Shown here in pieces: positions 13,101 to 25,900 of a DNA stretch of 64,000 nucleotides; position 1 is the stretch's first letter; the number at the start of each line of letters is the position of its first letter. The position numbers were made by a program, and so were the translations under genes. The stretch covers positions 8,219,501 to 8,283,500 of the forward strand of contig CAXIWW010000817.1 of the NCBI GenBank assembly GCA_964036315.1, given 5' to 3'. The DNA is from Acanthosepion esculentum (taxonomy: Eukaryota > Mollusca > Cephalopoda > Sepiida > Sepiidae). The notes below the pieces were generated by a model. That model was not told the DNA's origin and made no database searches. It was given only the letters and a program-made list of their open reading frames with translations.

Positions 13101-13875
13101 GCAATGTGGTGCTGTTGGCACTTTTGCTATCAGCTGTTGGCACTTTTGCTCTCAGCTGTTGGCACTTTTGCTATCAGCTTTTGGCACTTTTGGTATCAGC
13201 TGTTGGCACTTTTGCTATCAGCTGTTTGCAGTTTTGCTATCAGCTGTTGGCACTTTTGCAATCATCTGTTGGCACTTTTGCTATCAGCTGTTGGCACTTT
13301 TGCTATCAGCTGTTGGCACTTTTGCTATCAGCTTTTGGCACTTTTGCTATCAGCTGTTGGCACTTTTGCTATCAGCTGTGGTGCTGTTGGCACTTTTGCT
13401 ATCAACTGGTGTTGTTCGCAAGTTTTAATAAAAACATGTATTTTCATACATTCATAGTGTTTTTTTTTAGTGGGGGGTCACTATTTGCTCATAGCTGGGA
13501 CCCTTTGTGATCAGAAGTCTTGTTGTCAGATGGAGTTTATAGTCATACCAAGGACTAGTTGGCACTGTGGTGCTGTTGGCACTTTTGCTATCAGCTGTTG
13601 GCACTTTTGCTATCAGCTGTTGGCACTTTTGCTATCAGCTTTTGGCACTTTGGGTATCAGCTGTTGGCACTTTTGCTATCAGCTGTTTGCACTTTTGCTA
13701 TCAGCTGTTGGCATTTTGCAATCAGCTGTTGGCACTTTTGCTATCAGCTGTTGGCACTTTTGCTATCAGCTGTTGTCACTTTTGCTATCAGCTGTTGGCA
13801 CTTTTGCAATCAGCTGTGGTGCTGTTGGCACATTTGCTATCAACTGGTGTTGTTCGCAAGTTTTTATATAAACAT
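10200..13875 (+). repeat. Segmental duplication in satellite A, copy 2, cut by the inversion
   Basis: Second copy of the 4.8-8.2 kb block, with the same unit order and diagnostic linkers. It carries its own variants, for example an AGCAATCAGC 22-mer near 12,338 where copy 1 has AGCTATCAGC (about 6,706). That variant is also present in the reverse arm near 15,755, showing that the duplication preceded formation of the inverted repeat. It stops in the TATATAAACAT motif of a linker at the inversion junction. Confidence 0.85.
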
Positions 13876-13905
13876 CTGACAGCTGATAGCAACATCTGAC
13901 AGCAA
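13862..13905. other. Inversion junction between the two arms of satellite A
   Basis: The forward linker stops at TATATAAACAT and continues as reverse-orientation linker sequence ACATCTGACAGC. A four-base overlap, ACAT, is shared by both sides. The motif ACATCTGACAGC begins twice, about 19 bases apart, with a fragment of reversed 22-mer (TGATAGCA) between. This leaves a small scrambled patch rather than a clean mirror point, a pattern typical of end joining or template switching. Confidence 0.85.
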
Positions 13906-16900
13906 GGCTTCTGATCACAAAGGGTCCCAGCTATGAGCAAATAGTGACCCCCCACTAAAACAAAAACACTATGAAATTATAAAAATACATGTATATATAA
14001 AAACTTGCGAACAACACCAGTTGATAGCGTGCCAACAGCTGATAGCAAAGGTGACAACAGCTGATAGCAAAAGTGCCAACAGCTGATAGCAAAAGTGCCA
14101 ACAGCACCACAGTGCCAACTAGTCCTAGGTATGACTATAAACTACATCTGACAGCCAGGCTTCTGATCACAAAGGGTCCCAGCTATGAGCAAATAGTGAC
14201 CCCCCACTAAAAAAAAAACACTATGAAAGTATAAAAATAGATGTTTATATAAAAACTTGCGAACAACACCAGTTGATAGCAAAAGTGCCAACAGCACCAC
14301 AGCTGATAGCAAAAGTGCCAACAGCTGATAGCAAATGTGCCAACAGCACCACACTGCCAACTAGTCCTAGGTATGACTATAAACTATATCTGGCAGCAAG
14401 GCTTCTGATCACAAAGGGTCCCAGCTATGAGTAAATAGTGACCCCCCACTAAAAAAAAAAAACACTATGAATGTATAAAAATACATGTTTATATAAAAAC
14501 TTGCGAACAACACCAGTTGATAGCAAAAGTGCCAACAGCACCACAGCTGATAGCAAAAGTGCCAACAGCTGATAGCAAAAGTGCCAACAGCTGATAGCAA
14601 AACTGCCAACAGCTGATAGCAAAAGTGCCAAAAGCACCACATTGCCAACTAGTCCTAGGTATGACTATAAACTACATCTGACAGCAAGGCTTCTGATCAC
14701 AAAGGATCCCAGCTATGAGCAAATAGTGACACCCCACTAAAAAAAAACACAACGAATGTATAAAAATACATGTTTATATAAAAACTTGCGAACAACACCA
14801 GTTGATAGCAAAAGTGCCAACAGCACCACAGCTGATAGCAAAAGTGCCAACAGCTGATAGCAAAAGTGCCAAAAGCTGATAGCAAAAGTGCCAACAGCTG
14901 ATAGCAAAAGTGCCAACAGCTGATAGCAAAAGTGCCAACAGATGATTGCAAAAGTGCCAACAGCTGATAGCAAAACTGCAAACAGCTGATAGCAAAAGTG
15001 CCAACAGCTGATACCAAAAGTGCCAAAAGCTGATAGCAAAAGTGCCAACAGCTGAGAGCAAAAGTGCCAACAGCTGATAGCAAAAGTGCCAACAGCACCA
15101 CATTGCCAACTAGTCCTAGTTATGACTATAAACTACATCTGACAGTAAGACATCTGATCACAAAGGTTCCCAGCTATGAGCAAATAGTGACCCCCACTAA
15201 AAAAAACACTATGAATGTATAAAAATACATGTTTATATAAAAACTTGCGAACAACACCAGTTGAGAGCAAAAGTGCCAACAGCACCACAGCTGATAGCAA
15301 AAGTGCCAACAGCTGATAGCAAAAGTGCCAACAGCTGATACTAAAAGTGCCAACAGCTGATAGCAAAAGTGCCAACAGCTGATAGCAAAAGTGCCAAAAG
15401 CTGATAGCAAAAGTGCCAACAGCTGATAGCAAAAGTGCCAACAGCTGATAGCAAAAGTGCCAACAGCACCACAGTGCCAACTAGTCCTAGGTATGACTAT
15501 AAACTACATCTGACAGCAAGGCTTCTGATCACAAATGGACCCAGCTATGAGCAAATAGTGACCCCCCACTAAAAAAAACACTATGAATGTATAAAAATAC
15601 ATATTTATATAAAAACTTGCGAACAACACCAGTTGATAGCAAAAGTGCCAACAGCATCACAGCTGATAGAAAAAGTGACAACAGCTGATAGCAAAAGTGC
15701 CAACAGCTGATACCAAAAGTGCCAACAGCTGATAGCAAACGTGCCAACAGCTGATTGCTAAAGTGCCAACAGCTGATAGCAAAAGTGCCAACATCTGATA
15801 GCAAAAGTGCCAACAGCACCACCGTGCCAACTAGTACTAGGTATGACTATAAACTACATCTGACAGCTAGGCTTCTCTCCACAAAGGGTCCCAGCTATGA
15901 GCAAATAGTGGCCCTCACTAAAAAAAAAACACTATGAATGTATTAAAATACATGTTTATATAAAAACTTGCGAACAGCCCCAGTTGATAGCAAAAGTGCC
16001 AACAGCACAACAGCTCATAGCAAAAGTGCCAACAGCTGATAGTAATAGTCCCAACAGCTGATAGCAAAAGTGCCAATAGCTTATAGCAAAAGTGCCAACA
16101 GCACCACAGTGCCAACTAGTCCTAGGTATGACTATAAACTACATCTGACAGCAAGGCTTCCTACCAGAAAGGGTCCCAGCTATGAGCAAATAGTGACCCC
16201 CCACTAAAAAAACACTATGAAAGTATAAAAATACATGTTTATATAAATACTTGCGAACAACACCAGTTGATAGCAAAAGTGCCAACAGCACCACAGCTGA
16301 TAGCAAAAGTGCCAACAGCTGATAGCAAAAGTGCCAAGAGCTGATAGCAAAAGTGCCAACAGCACCACAGTGCCATCTAGTCCTAGGTATGACTATAAAC
16401 TACATCTGACAGCAAGGATTCTGATCACAAAGGGTCCCAGCTATCAGCAAATAGTGACCCCCCACTAAAAAAAACACTATCAAAGTATAAAAATACATGT
16501 TTATATAAAAACTTGCGAACAACACCAGTTGATAGCAAAAGTGCCAACAGCACTCAGCTGATAGCAAAAGTGCCAACAGCTAATAGCAAAAGTGCCAACA
16601 GCTGATAGTAAAAGTGCCAACAGCTGATAGCAAAAGTGCCAAAAGCACCACAGTGCCAACTAGTCCTAGGTATGTCTATAAACTACATCTGAAAGCAAGG
16701 CTTCTGATCACAATGGGTCCCAGCTATGAGCAAATAGTGACCCCCATTAAAAAAAAAAACAATGTGAGAGTATAAAAATACATGTTTATATAAAAACTTG
16801 CGAACAACACCAGTTGATAGCAAAAGTGCCAACAGCACTCAGCTGATAGCAAAAGTGCCAACAGCTAATAGCAACAGTGCCAACAGCTGATGGTAAAAGT

Positions 16901-19900
16901 GCCAACAGCTGATAGCAAAAGTCCCAAAAGCACCACAGTGCCAACTAGTCCTAGGTATGACTATAAACTACATCTGACAGCAAGGCTTCTGATCACAAAG
17001 GGTCCCAGCTATGAGCAAATGGTGACCCCCCACTAAAAAAAATACTATGAATGTATAAAAATACATGTTTATATAAAAACTTACGAACAACACCAGTTGA
17101 TAGCAAAAGTGCCAACAGCACCACAGCTGATAGCAAAAGTGCCAACAGCTGATAGCAAATAGTGCCAACAGCTGATACCAAAAGTGCCAAAAGCTGATAG
17201 CAAAAGTGCCAACAGCTGATAGCAAAAGTGCCAACAGATGATACCAAAACTGCGAACAGCTGATAGCAAAAGTGCCAACAGCTTATAGCAAAAGTGCCAA
17301 CAGCTGATATCAAAAGTGCCAACAGCTGATAGCAAAAGTGCCAACAGCTGATTGCAAATTGCCAACAGCTGATAGCAAAAGTGCCAACAGCTCATACCAA
17401 AAGTGCCAAAAGCTGATAGCAAAAGTGCCAACAGCTAATAGCAAAAGTACCAACAGCTGATAGCAAAAGTGCCAACAGCACCACAGTGCCAACTACTCCT
17501 AGGTACGACTATAAAGTACATCTGACAGCAAGGCTTCTGATCTCAAAGGGTCCCAGCTATGAGCAAATAGTTACCCCCCACTAAAAAAAAACACTATGAA
17601 AGTATAAAAATACATGTTTATAAAAAACTTGCGAACAACACCAGTTGATAGCAAAAGTGCAAACAGCCCCACATCTGATAGCAAAAGTGCCAACAGCTGA
17701 TAGTATAAGTGCCAACAGCTGATAGCAAAAGTGCCAAAAGCACCACAGTGCCAACTAGTCCTAGTTATGACTATAAACTACATCTGACAGCAAGGCTTCT
17801 GATCAAAAAGGTTCCCAGCTATGAGCAAATAGCGACCCCCATTAAAAAAAAAAAATATATGAATGTATAAAAATACATGTTTATATAAAAACTTGCGAAC
17901 AACACCAGTTGATAGCAAAAGTGCCAAAAGCTAATAGCAAAAGTGCCAACAGCTGATAGTAAAAGTGCCAACAGCTGATAGCAAAAGTGCCAAAATCACA
18001 ACAGTGCCAACTAGTCCTATGTATGACTATAAACTACATCTGACAGCAAGGCTTCTGATCACAAAGGGTCCCAGCTATGAGCAAATAGTGACCCCCCACT
18101 AAAAAAATACTATGAATGTATAAAAATACATGTTTATATAAAAACTTGCGAACAACACCAGTTGATAGCAAAAGTGCCAACAGCACCACAGCTGATAGCA
18201 AAAGTGCCAACAGCTGATAGCAAATGTGCCAACAGCACCACAGTGCCAACTACTCCTAGGTACGACTATAAAGTACATCTGACAGCAAGGCTTCTGATCT
18301 CAAAGGGTCCCAGCTATGAGCAAATAGTTACCCCCCACTAAAAAAAAACACTATGAAAGTATAAAAATACATGTTTATAAAAAACTTGCGAACAACACCA
18401 GTTGATAGCAAAAGTGCAAACAGCCCCACATCTGATAGCAAAAGTGCCAACAGCTGATAGTATAAGTGCCAACAGCTGATAGCAAAAGTGCCAAAAGCAC
18501 CACAGTGCCAACTAGTCCTAGTTATGACTATAAACTACATCTGACAGCAAGGCTTCTGATCAAAAAGGTTCCCAGCTATGAGCAAATAGCGACCCCCATT
18601 AAAAAAAAAAAATATATGAATGTATAAAAATACATGTTTATATAAAAACTTGCGAACAACACCAGTTGATAGCAAAAGTGCCAAAAGCTAATAGCAAAAG
18701 TGCCAACAGCTGATAGTAAAAGTGCCAACAGCTGATAGCAAAAGTGCCAAAATCACAACAGTGCCAACTAGTCCTATGTATGACTATAAACTACATCTGA
18801 CAGCAAGGCTTCTGATCACAAAGGGTCCCAGCTATGAGCAAATAGTGACCCCCCACTAAAAAAATACTATGAATGTATAAAAATACATGTTTATATAAAA
18901 ACTTGCGAACAACACCAGTTGATAGCAAAAGTGCCAACAGCACCACAGCTGATAGCAAAAGTGCCAACAGCTGATAGCAAATGTGCCAACAGCACCACAC
19001 TGCCAACTAGTCCTAGGTATGACTATAAACTATATCTGGCAGCAAGGCTTCTGATCACAAAGGGTCCCAGCTATGAGTAAATAGTGACCCCCCACTAAAA
19101 AAAAAAAACACTATGAATGTATAAAAATACATGTTTATATAAAAACTTGCGAACAACACCAGTTGATAGCAAAAGTGCCAACAGCACCACAGCTGATAGC
19201 AAAAGTGCCAACAGCTGATAGCAAAAGTGCCAACAGCTGATAGCAAAACTGCCAACAGCTGATAGCAAAAGTGCCAAAAGCACCACATTGCCAACTAGTC
19301 CTAGGTATGACTATAAACTACATCTGACAGCAAGGCTTCTGATCACAAAGGATCCCAGCTATGAGCAAATAGTGACACCCCACTAAAAAAAAACACAATG
19401 AATGTATAAAAATACATGTTTATATAAAAACTTGCGAACAACACCAGTTGATAGCAAATGTGCCAACAGCACCACAGCTGATTGCAAAAGTGCCAACAGC
19501 TGATAGCAAAAGTGCCAACAGCTGATAGCAAAAGTGCCAACAGCTGATTGCAAAATGCCAACAGCTGATAGCAAAAGTGCAAACAGCTGATAGCAAAAGT
19601 GCCAACAGCTGATACCCAAAGTGCCAAAAGCTGATAGCCAAAGTGCCAACAGCTGATAGCAAAAGTGCCAACAGCTGATAGCAAAAGTGCCAACAGCACC
19701 ACAGTGCCAACTAGTCCTTGGTATGACTATAAACTCCATCTGACAACAAGACTTCTGATCACAAAGGGTCCCAGCTATGAGCAAATAGTGACCCCCCACT
19801 AAAAAAAAACACTATGAATGTATGAAAATACATGTTTTTATTAAAACTTGCGAACAACACCAGTTGATAGCAAAAGTGCCAACAGCACCACAGCTGATAG

Positions 19901-22900
19901 CAAAAGTGCCAACAGCTGATAGCAAAAGTGCCAAAAGCTGATAGCAAAAGTGCCAACAGCTGATAGCAAAAGTGCCAACAGATGATTGCAAAAGTGCCAA
20001 CAGCTGATAGCAAAACTGCAAACAGCTGATAGCAAAAGTGCCAACAGCTGATACCAAAAGTGCCAAAAGCTGATAGCAAAAGTGCCAACAGCTGAGAGCA
20101 AAAGTGCCAACAGCTGATAGCAAAAGTGCCAACAGCACCACATTGCCAACTAGTCCTAGTTATGACTATAAACTACATCTGACAGCTAGGCTTCTCTCCA
20201 CAAAGGGTCCCAGCTATGAGCAAATAGTGGCCCTCACTAAAAAAAAAACACTATGAATGTATTAAAATACATGTTTATATAAAAACTTGCGAACAGCCCC
20301 AGTTGATAGCAAAAGTGCCAACAGCACAACAGCTCATAGCAAAAGTGCCAACAGCTGATAGTAATAGTCCCAACAGCTGATAGCAAAAGTGCCAATAGCT
20401 TATAGCAAAAGTGCCAACAGCACCACAGTGCCAACTAGTCCTAGGTATGACTATAAACTACATCTGACAGCAAGGCTTCCTACCAGAAAGGCTCCCAGCT
20501 ATGAGCAAATAGTGACCCCCCACTAAAAAAACACTATGAAAGTATAAAAATACATGTTTATATAAATACTTGCGAACAACACCAGTTGATAGCAAAAGTG
20601 CCAACAGCACCACAGCTGATAGCAAAAGTGCCAACAGCTAATAGCAAAAGTGCCAACAGCTGATAGTAAAAGTGCCAACAGCTGATAGCAAAAGTGCCAA
20701 AAGCACCACAGTGCCAACTAGTCCTAGGTATGTCTATAAACTACATCTGAAAGCAAGGCTTCTGATCACAATGGGTCCCAGCTATGAGCAAATAGTGACC
20801 CCCCACTAAAAAAAATACTATGAATGTATAAAAATACATGTTTATATAAAAACTTACGAACAACACCAGTTGATAGCAAAAGTGCCAACAGCACCACAGC
20901 TGATAGCAAAAGTGCCAACAGCTGATAGCAAATAGTGCCAACAGCTGATACCAAAAGCTGATAGCAAAAGTGCCAACAGCTGATAGCAAAAGTGCCAACA
21001 GATGATACCAAATCTGCCAACAGCTGATAGCAAAAGTACCAACAGCTTATAGCAAAAGTGCCAACAGCTGATATCAAAAGTGCCAACAGCTCATACCAAA
21101 AGTGCCAAAAGCTGATAGCAAAAGTGCCAACAGCTAATAGCAAAAGTACCAACAGCTGATAGCAAAAGTGCCAACAGCACCACAGTGCCAACTACTCCTA
21201 GGTACGACTATAAAGTACATCTGACAGCAAGGCTTCTGATCTCAAAGGGTCCCAGCTATGAGCAAATAGTTACCCCCCACTAAAAAAAAACACTATGAAA
21301 GTATAAAAATACATGTTTATAAAAAACTTGCGAACAACACCAGTTGATAGCAAAAGTGCAAACAGCCCCACATCTTATAGCAAAAGTGCCAACAGCTGAT
21401 AGTATAAGTGCCAACAGCTGATAGCAAAAGTGCCAAAAGCACCACAGTGCCAACTAGTCCTAGTTATGACTATAAACTACATCTGACAGCAAGGCTTCTG
21501 ATCAAAAAGGTTCCCAGCTATGAGCAAATAGCGACCCCCATTAAAAAAAAAAAATATGTGAATGTATAAAAATACATGTTTATATAAAAACTTGCGAACA
21601 ACACCAGTTGATAGCAAAAGTGCCAACAGCTAATAGCAAAAGTGCCAACAGCTGATAGTAAAAGTGCCAACAGCTGATAGCAAAAGTGCCAAAAGCACAA
21701 CAGTGCCAACTAGTCCTATGTATGACTATAAACTACATCTGACAGCAAGGCTTCTGATCACAAAGGGTCCCAGCTATGAGCAAATAGTGACCCCCCACTA
21801 AAAAAATAATATGAATGTATAAAAATACATGTTTATATAAAAACTTACGAACAACACCAGTTGATAGCAAAAGTGCCAACAGCACCACAGCTGATAGCAA
21901 AAGTGCCAAAAGCTGATAGCAAATAGTGCCAATAGCTGATACCAAAACTGCCAACAGCTGATAGCAAAAGCACCAAAGCTGATAGCAAAAGTGCCAACAG
22001 CTGATAACAAAAGTGCTAACAGCTGATAGCAAAAGTGCCAACAGCTGATTGCAAATTGCCAACAGCTGATAGCAAAAGTGCCAACAGCTGATACCAAATG
22101 TGCCAAAAGCTTATAGCAAAAGTGCCAACAGCTAATAGCAAAAGTACCAACAGCTGATAGCAAAAGTGCCAACAGCACCACAGTGCCAACTAGTCCTAGG
22201 TATGACTATAAACTACATCTGACAGCAAGGCTTCTGATCACAAAGGGTCCCAGCTATGAGCAAATAGTGACCCCCCATTAAAAAAAAAAACAATGTGAAA
22301 GTATAAAAATACATGTTTATATAAAAACTTGCGAACAACACCGGTTGATAGCAAAAGTGCCAACAGCACTCAGCTGATAGCAAAAGTGCCAACAGCTAAT
22401 AGCAAAAGTGCCAACAGCTGATAGCAAATGTGCCAACAGCTGATAGCAAAAGTGCCAAAAGCACCACAGTGCCAACTAGTCCTAGTAATGACTATAAACT
22501 ACATCTGACAGCAATGCTTCTGATCACAAAGGGTCCCAGCTATGAGCAAATAGTTACCCCCCACTAAAAAAAAACACTATGAAAGTATAAAAATACATGT
22601 TTATAAAAAACTTGCGAACAAAACCAGTTGATAGCAAAAGTGCAAACAGCACCACAGCTGATAGCAAAAGTGCCAACAGCTGATAGCAAATGTGCCAACA
22701 GCACCACAGTGCCAACTAGTCCTAGGTATGACTATAAACTACATCTGACAGCAAAGCTTCTGATCACAAAGGGTCCCAGCTATGAGCAAATAGTGACCCC
22801 CCACTAAAAAAAAACACTCTGAAAGTATAAAAATACATGTTTATATAAAAACTTGCGAACAACACCAGTTGATAGCAAAAGTGCCAACTGCACCACAGCT

Positions 22901-25900
22901 GATAGCAAAAGTGCCAACAGATGATACCAAACGTGCCAAAAGCCTATAGCAAAAGTGCCAACAGCTGATAGCAAAAGTGCCAACAGCACCACTGTGCGAA
23001 CTAGTCCTAGGTATGATTATAAACTACATCTGACAGCAAGACTTCTGATCAAAAAGGGTCCCAGCTTTGAGCAAATAGTGACCCCCCACTAAAAAAAAAA
23101 CGTTATGAAAGTATAAAAATACATATTTATATAAAAACTGGCGAACAACACCAGTTGATAGCAAAAGTGCCAACAGCTGATAGCAAAAGTGCCAACATCT
23201 GATAGCAAACGTGCCAACAGCTGATAGCAAAAATGCCAACAGCACCACATTGCCAACTAGTCCTAGGTATGACTATAAACTACATCTGACAGCAAGGCTT
23301 CTGATCACAAAGGTTCCCAGCTATGAGCAAATAGTGACCCCCCACTAAAGAAAAACACTATGAATGTATAAAAATACATGTTTATATAAAAACTTGCGAA
23401 CAACACCAGTTGATAGCAAAAGTGCCAACAGCACCACAGCTGATAGCAAAAGTGCCAACAGCTGATAGCAAAAGTGCCAACAGCTGATAGCAAAAGTGCC
23501 AAGAGCACCACAGTGCCAACTAGTCCTAGGTATGACTATAAACTACATCTTACAGAAAGGCTTCTGATCACAAAGGGTCCCAGCTATGAGCAAATAGTTA
23601 CGCCCCACTAAAAAAACAATATGAAAGTATAAAAATACATGTTTATATAAAAACTTGCGAACAACACCAGTTGATAGCAAAAGTACAAACAGCACCACAG
23701 CTGATAGCAAAAGTGCCAACAGCTGATAGCAAAAGTGCCAACAGCTGATAGCAAAAGTGCCAAAAGCTGATAGCAAAAGTGCCAACAGCTGATAGCAAAA
23801 GTTCCAACAGCTGATAGCAAAAGTGCCAACAGCTGATAGCAAAAGTGCCAACAGAATAACAAAAGTGCCAACAGCTGATAGCAAAAGTGCCATCAGCACC
23901 ACATTGCCAACTAGTCATAGGTATGACTATAAACTACATCTGACAGCAAGGCTACTGATCACAAGGGGTCCCAGCTATGAGCAAATAGTGATCCCCCACT
24001 AAAAAAAAAACACTATGGATGTAAAAAAATACATGTTTATATAAAAACTTGCGAACAACACCAGTTGATAGAAAAAGTGCCAACAGCACCACAGCTGATA
24101 GCAAAAGTGCCAACAGCTGATAGCAAAACTGTGAACAGCTTACAGCAAAAGTGACAACAGCTTATAGCAAAAGTGCCAACAGCTGATACCAAAAGTGCCA
24201 AAAGCTGATATCAAAAGTGCCAACAGCTGATAGCAAAATGACAACAGCTGACAGCAAAAGTGCCAACAGCTGATAGCAAAAGTGCCAACAGCTGATAGAA
24301 AAAAGTGCCAACAGCTGATAGAAAAAGTGCCAACAGATGATACCGAAAGTACAAACAGCTGATAGCAAAAGTGCCAAATGCTGATAGCAAAAGTGCCAAC
24401 AGCTGATACCAAAAGTGCCAAAAGCTGATAGAAAAAGAGCCAACAGCTGATAGAAAAAAGTGCCAACAGCTGATAGAAAAAGGGCCAACAGATGATACCG
24501 AAAGTACAAACAGCTGATAGCAAAAGTGCCAAATGCTGATAGCAAAAGAGCCAAGAGCTGATAGCAAAAGTGCCAACAGCTGATAGCAAAAGTGCCAACA
24601 GCACCACAGTGCCAACTAGTCCTAGGTATGACTATAAACTACATCTGACAGCAAGGCTTCTGATCACAAAGGGTCCCAGCTATGAGCAAATAGTGACCCC
24701 CCACTAAAAGAAAACACTATGAAAGTATAAAAATACATGTTTATATAAAAACTTGCGAACAACACCAGTTGATAGCAAAAGTGCAAACAGCACCACAGCT
24801 GATAGCAAAAGTGCCAAAAGCTGGTAGCAAAAGTGCCAACAGCTAATAGCAAAAGTGCCAACAGCACCACAGTGCCATCTAGTCCTAGGTATGATTATAA
24901 ACTACATCTGACAGCAAGGCTTCTGATCACAAAGGGTCCCAGCTATGAGCAAATAGTGTCACCCCACTAAAAAAAAAAACACTATGAAAGTATAAAAATA
25001 CATGTTTATATAAAAACTTACGAACAACACCAGTTGATAGCAAAAGTGCCAACAGCACCACAGCTGATAGCAAAAGTGACAAAAGCTGATAGCAAAAGTG
25101 CCAACAGCTGATAGCAAAAGTGCCAACAGCACCACAGTGCCAACTAGTCCTAGGTATGACTAAAAACGACATCTGACAGCATGGCTTCTGATCACAAAGT
25201 TCCCAGCTATGAGCAAATAGTGACGCCCCACTAAAAAAAAAAAACTGTATGAAAGTATAAAAATACATGTTTATATAAAAACTTGCGAACAACAACAGTT
25301 GATAGCCAAAGTGCCAACAGCACCACAGCTGATAGCAAAAGTGCCAAAAGCTGATAGCAAAAGTGCCAATAGCTGATATCAAAAGTGCCAACAGCACCAC
25401 AGTGCCAACTAGTCCTAGGTATGACTATAAACTACATCTGACAGCTAGGCTTCTGATCACAAAGGGTCCCAGCTATGAGCAAATAGTGACCACCCACTAA
25501 AAAAAAACACTATGAAAGTATAAAATAACATGTTTATATAGAAACTTGCGAACAACACCAGTTGATAGCAAAAGTGCCAACAGCACCACAGCTGATAGCA
25601 AAAGTGCCAACAGCTGATAGCAAAAGTGCCAACAGCTGATAGCAAACGTGCCAACAGCTGATAGCAAAAGTGCCAACAGCTTATAGCAAAAGTGCCAACA
25701 GCACCACAGTGCCAACTAGTCCTAGGTATGACTATAAACTACATCTGACAGCAAGGCTTCTGATCACAAAGGGTCCCAGCTATGTGCAAATAGTGACCCC
25801 CCACTAAAAAAAACACTATGAAAGTATAAAAATACATGTTTATATAAAAACTTCCGAACAACACCACTTGATAGCAAAAGTGCCAACAGCACCACAGCTG

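Larger units (their letters stand above)
1..13875 (+). repeat. Satellite A array, forward arm (22-bp monomers plus ~165-bp linker)
   Basis: A composite tandem array. Blocks of a 22-bp monomer (core GGCACTTTTGCTATCAGC) alternate with a conserved linker of about 165 bp, giving higher-order units of roughly 240-550 bp depending on the number of 22-mers. In order, the linker carries a TTGTTCGCAAG motif, a TATATAAACATG stretch, a T tract followed by AGTGGGG, TCATAGCTGGGACCC, TGATCAGAAGCC and CCTAGGACTAGT. Linkers are centred near 280, 600, 1,125, 1,610, 1,875, 2,580, 2,975, 3,230, 3,540, 3,900 and onward. Individual 22-mers differ by one to three substitutions. Open frames within it (up to about 150 codons, a 22-residue peptide repeat) arise because 22 is not a multiple of three and the unit lacks stops; they are not genes. 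The array enters from outside the window and ends at an inversion at about 13,875. Confidence 0.96.

Noticed and set aside
1..13875. CRISPR-like alternation of short repeats and spacers
   Set aside because: The intervals are further copies of the same 22-mers or one conserved linker, not unique spacers, and no cas genes are present.
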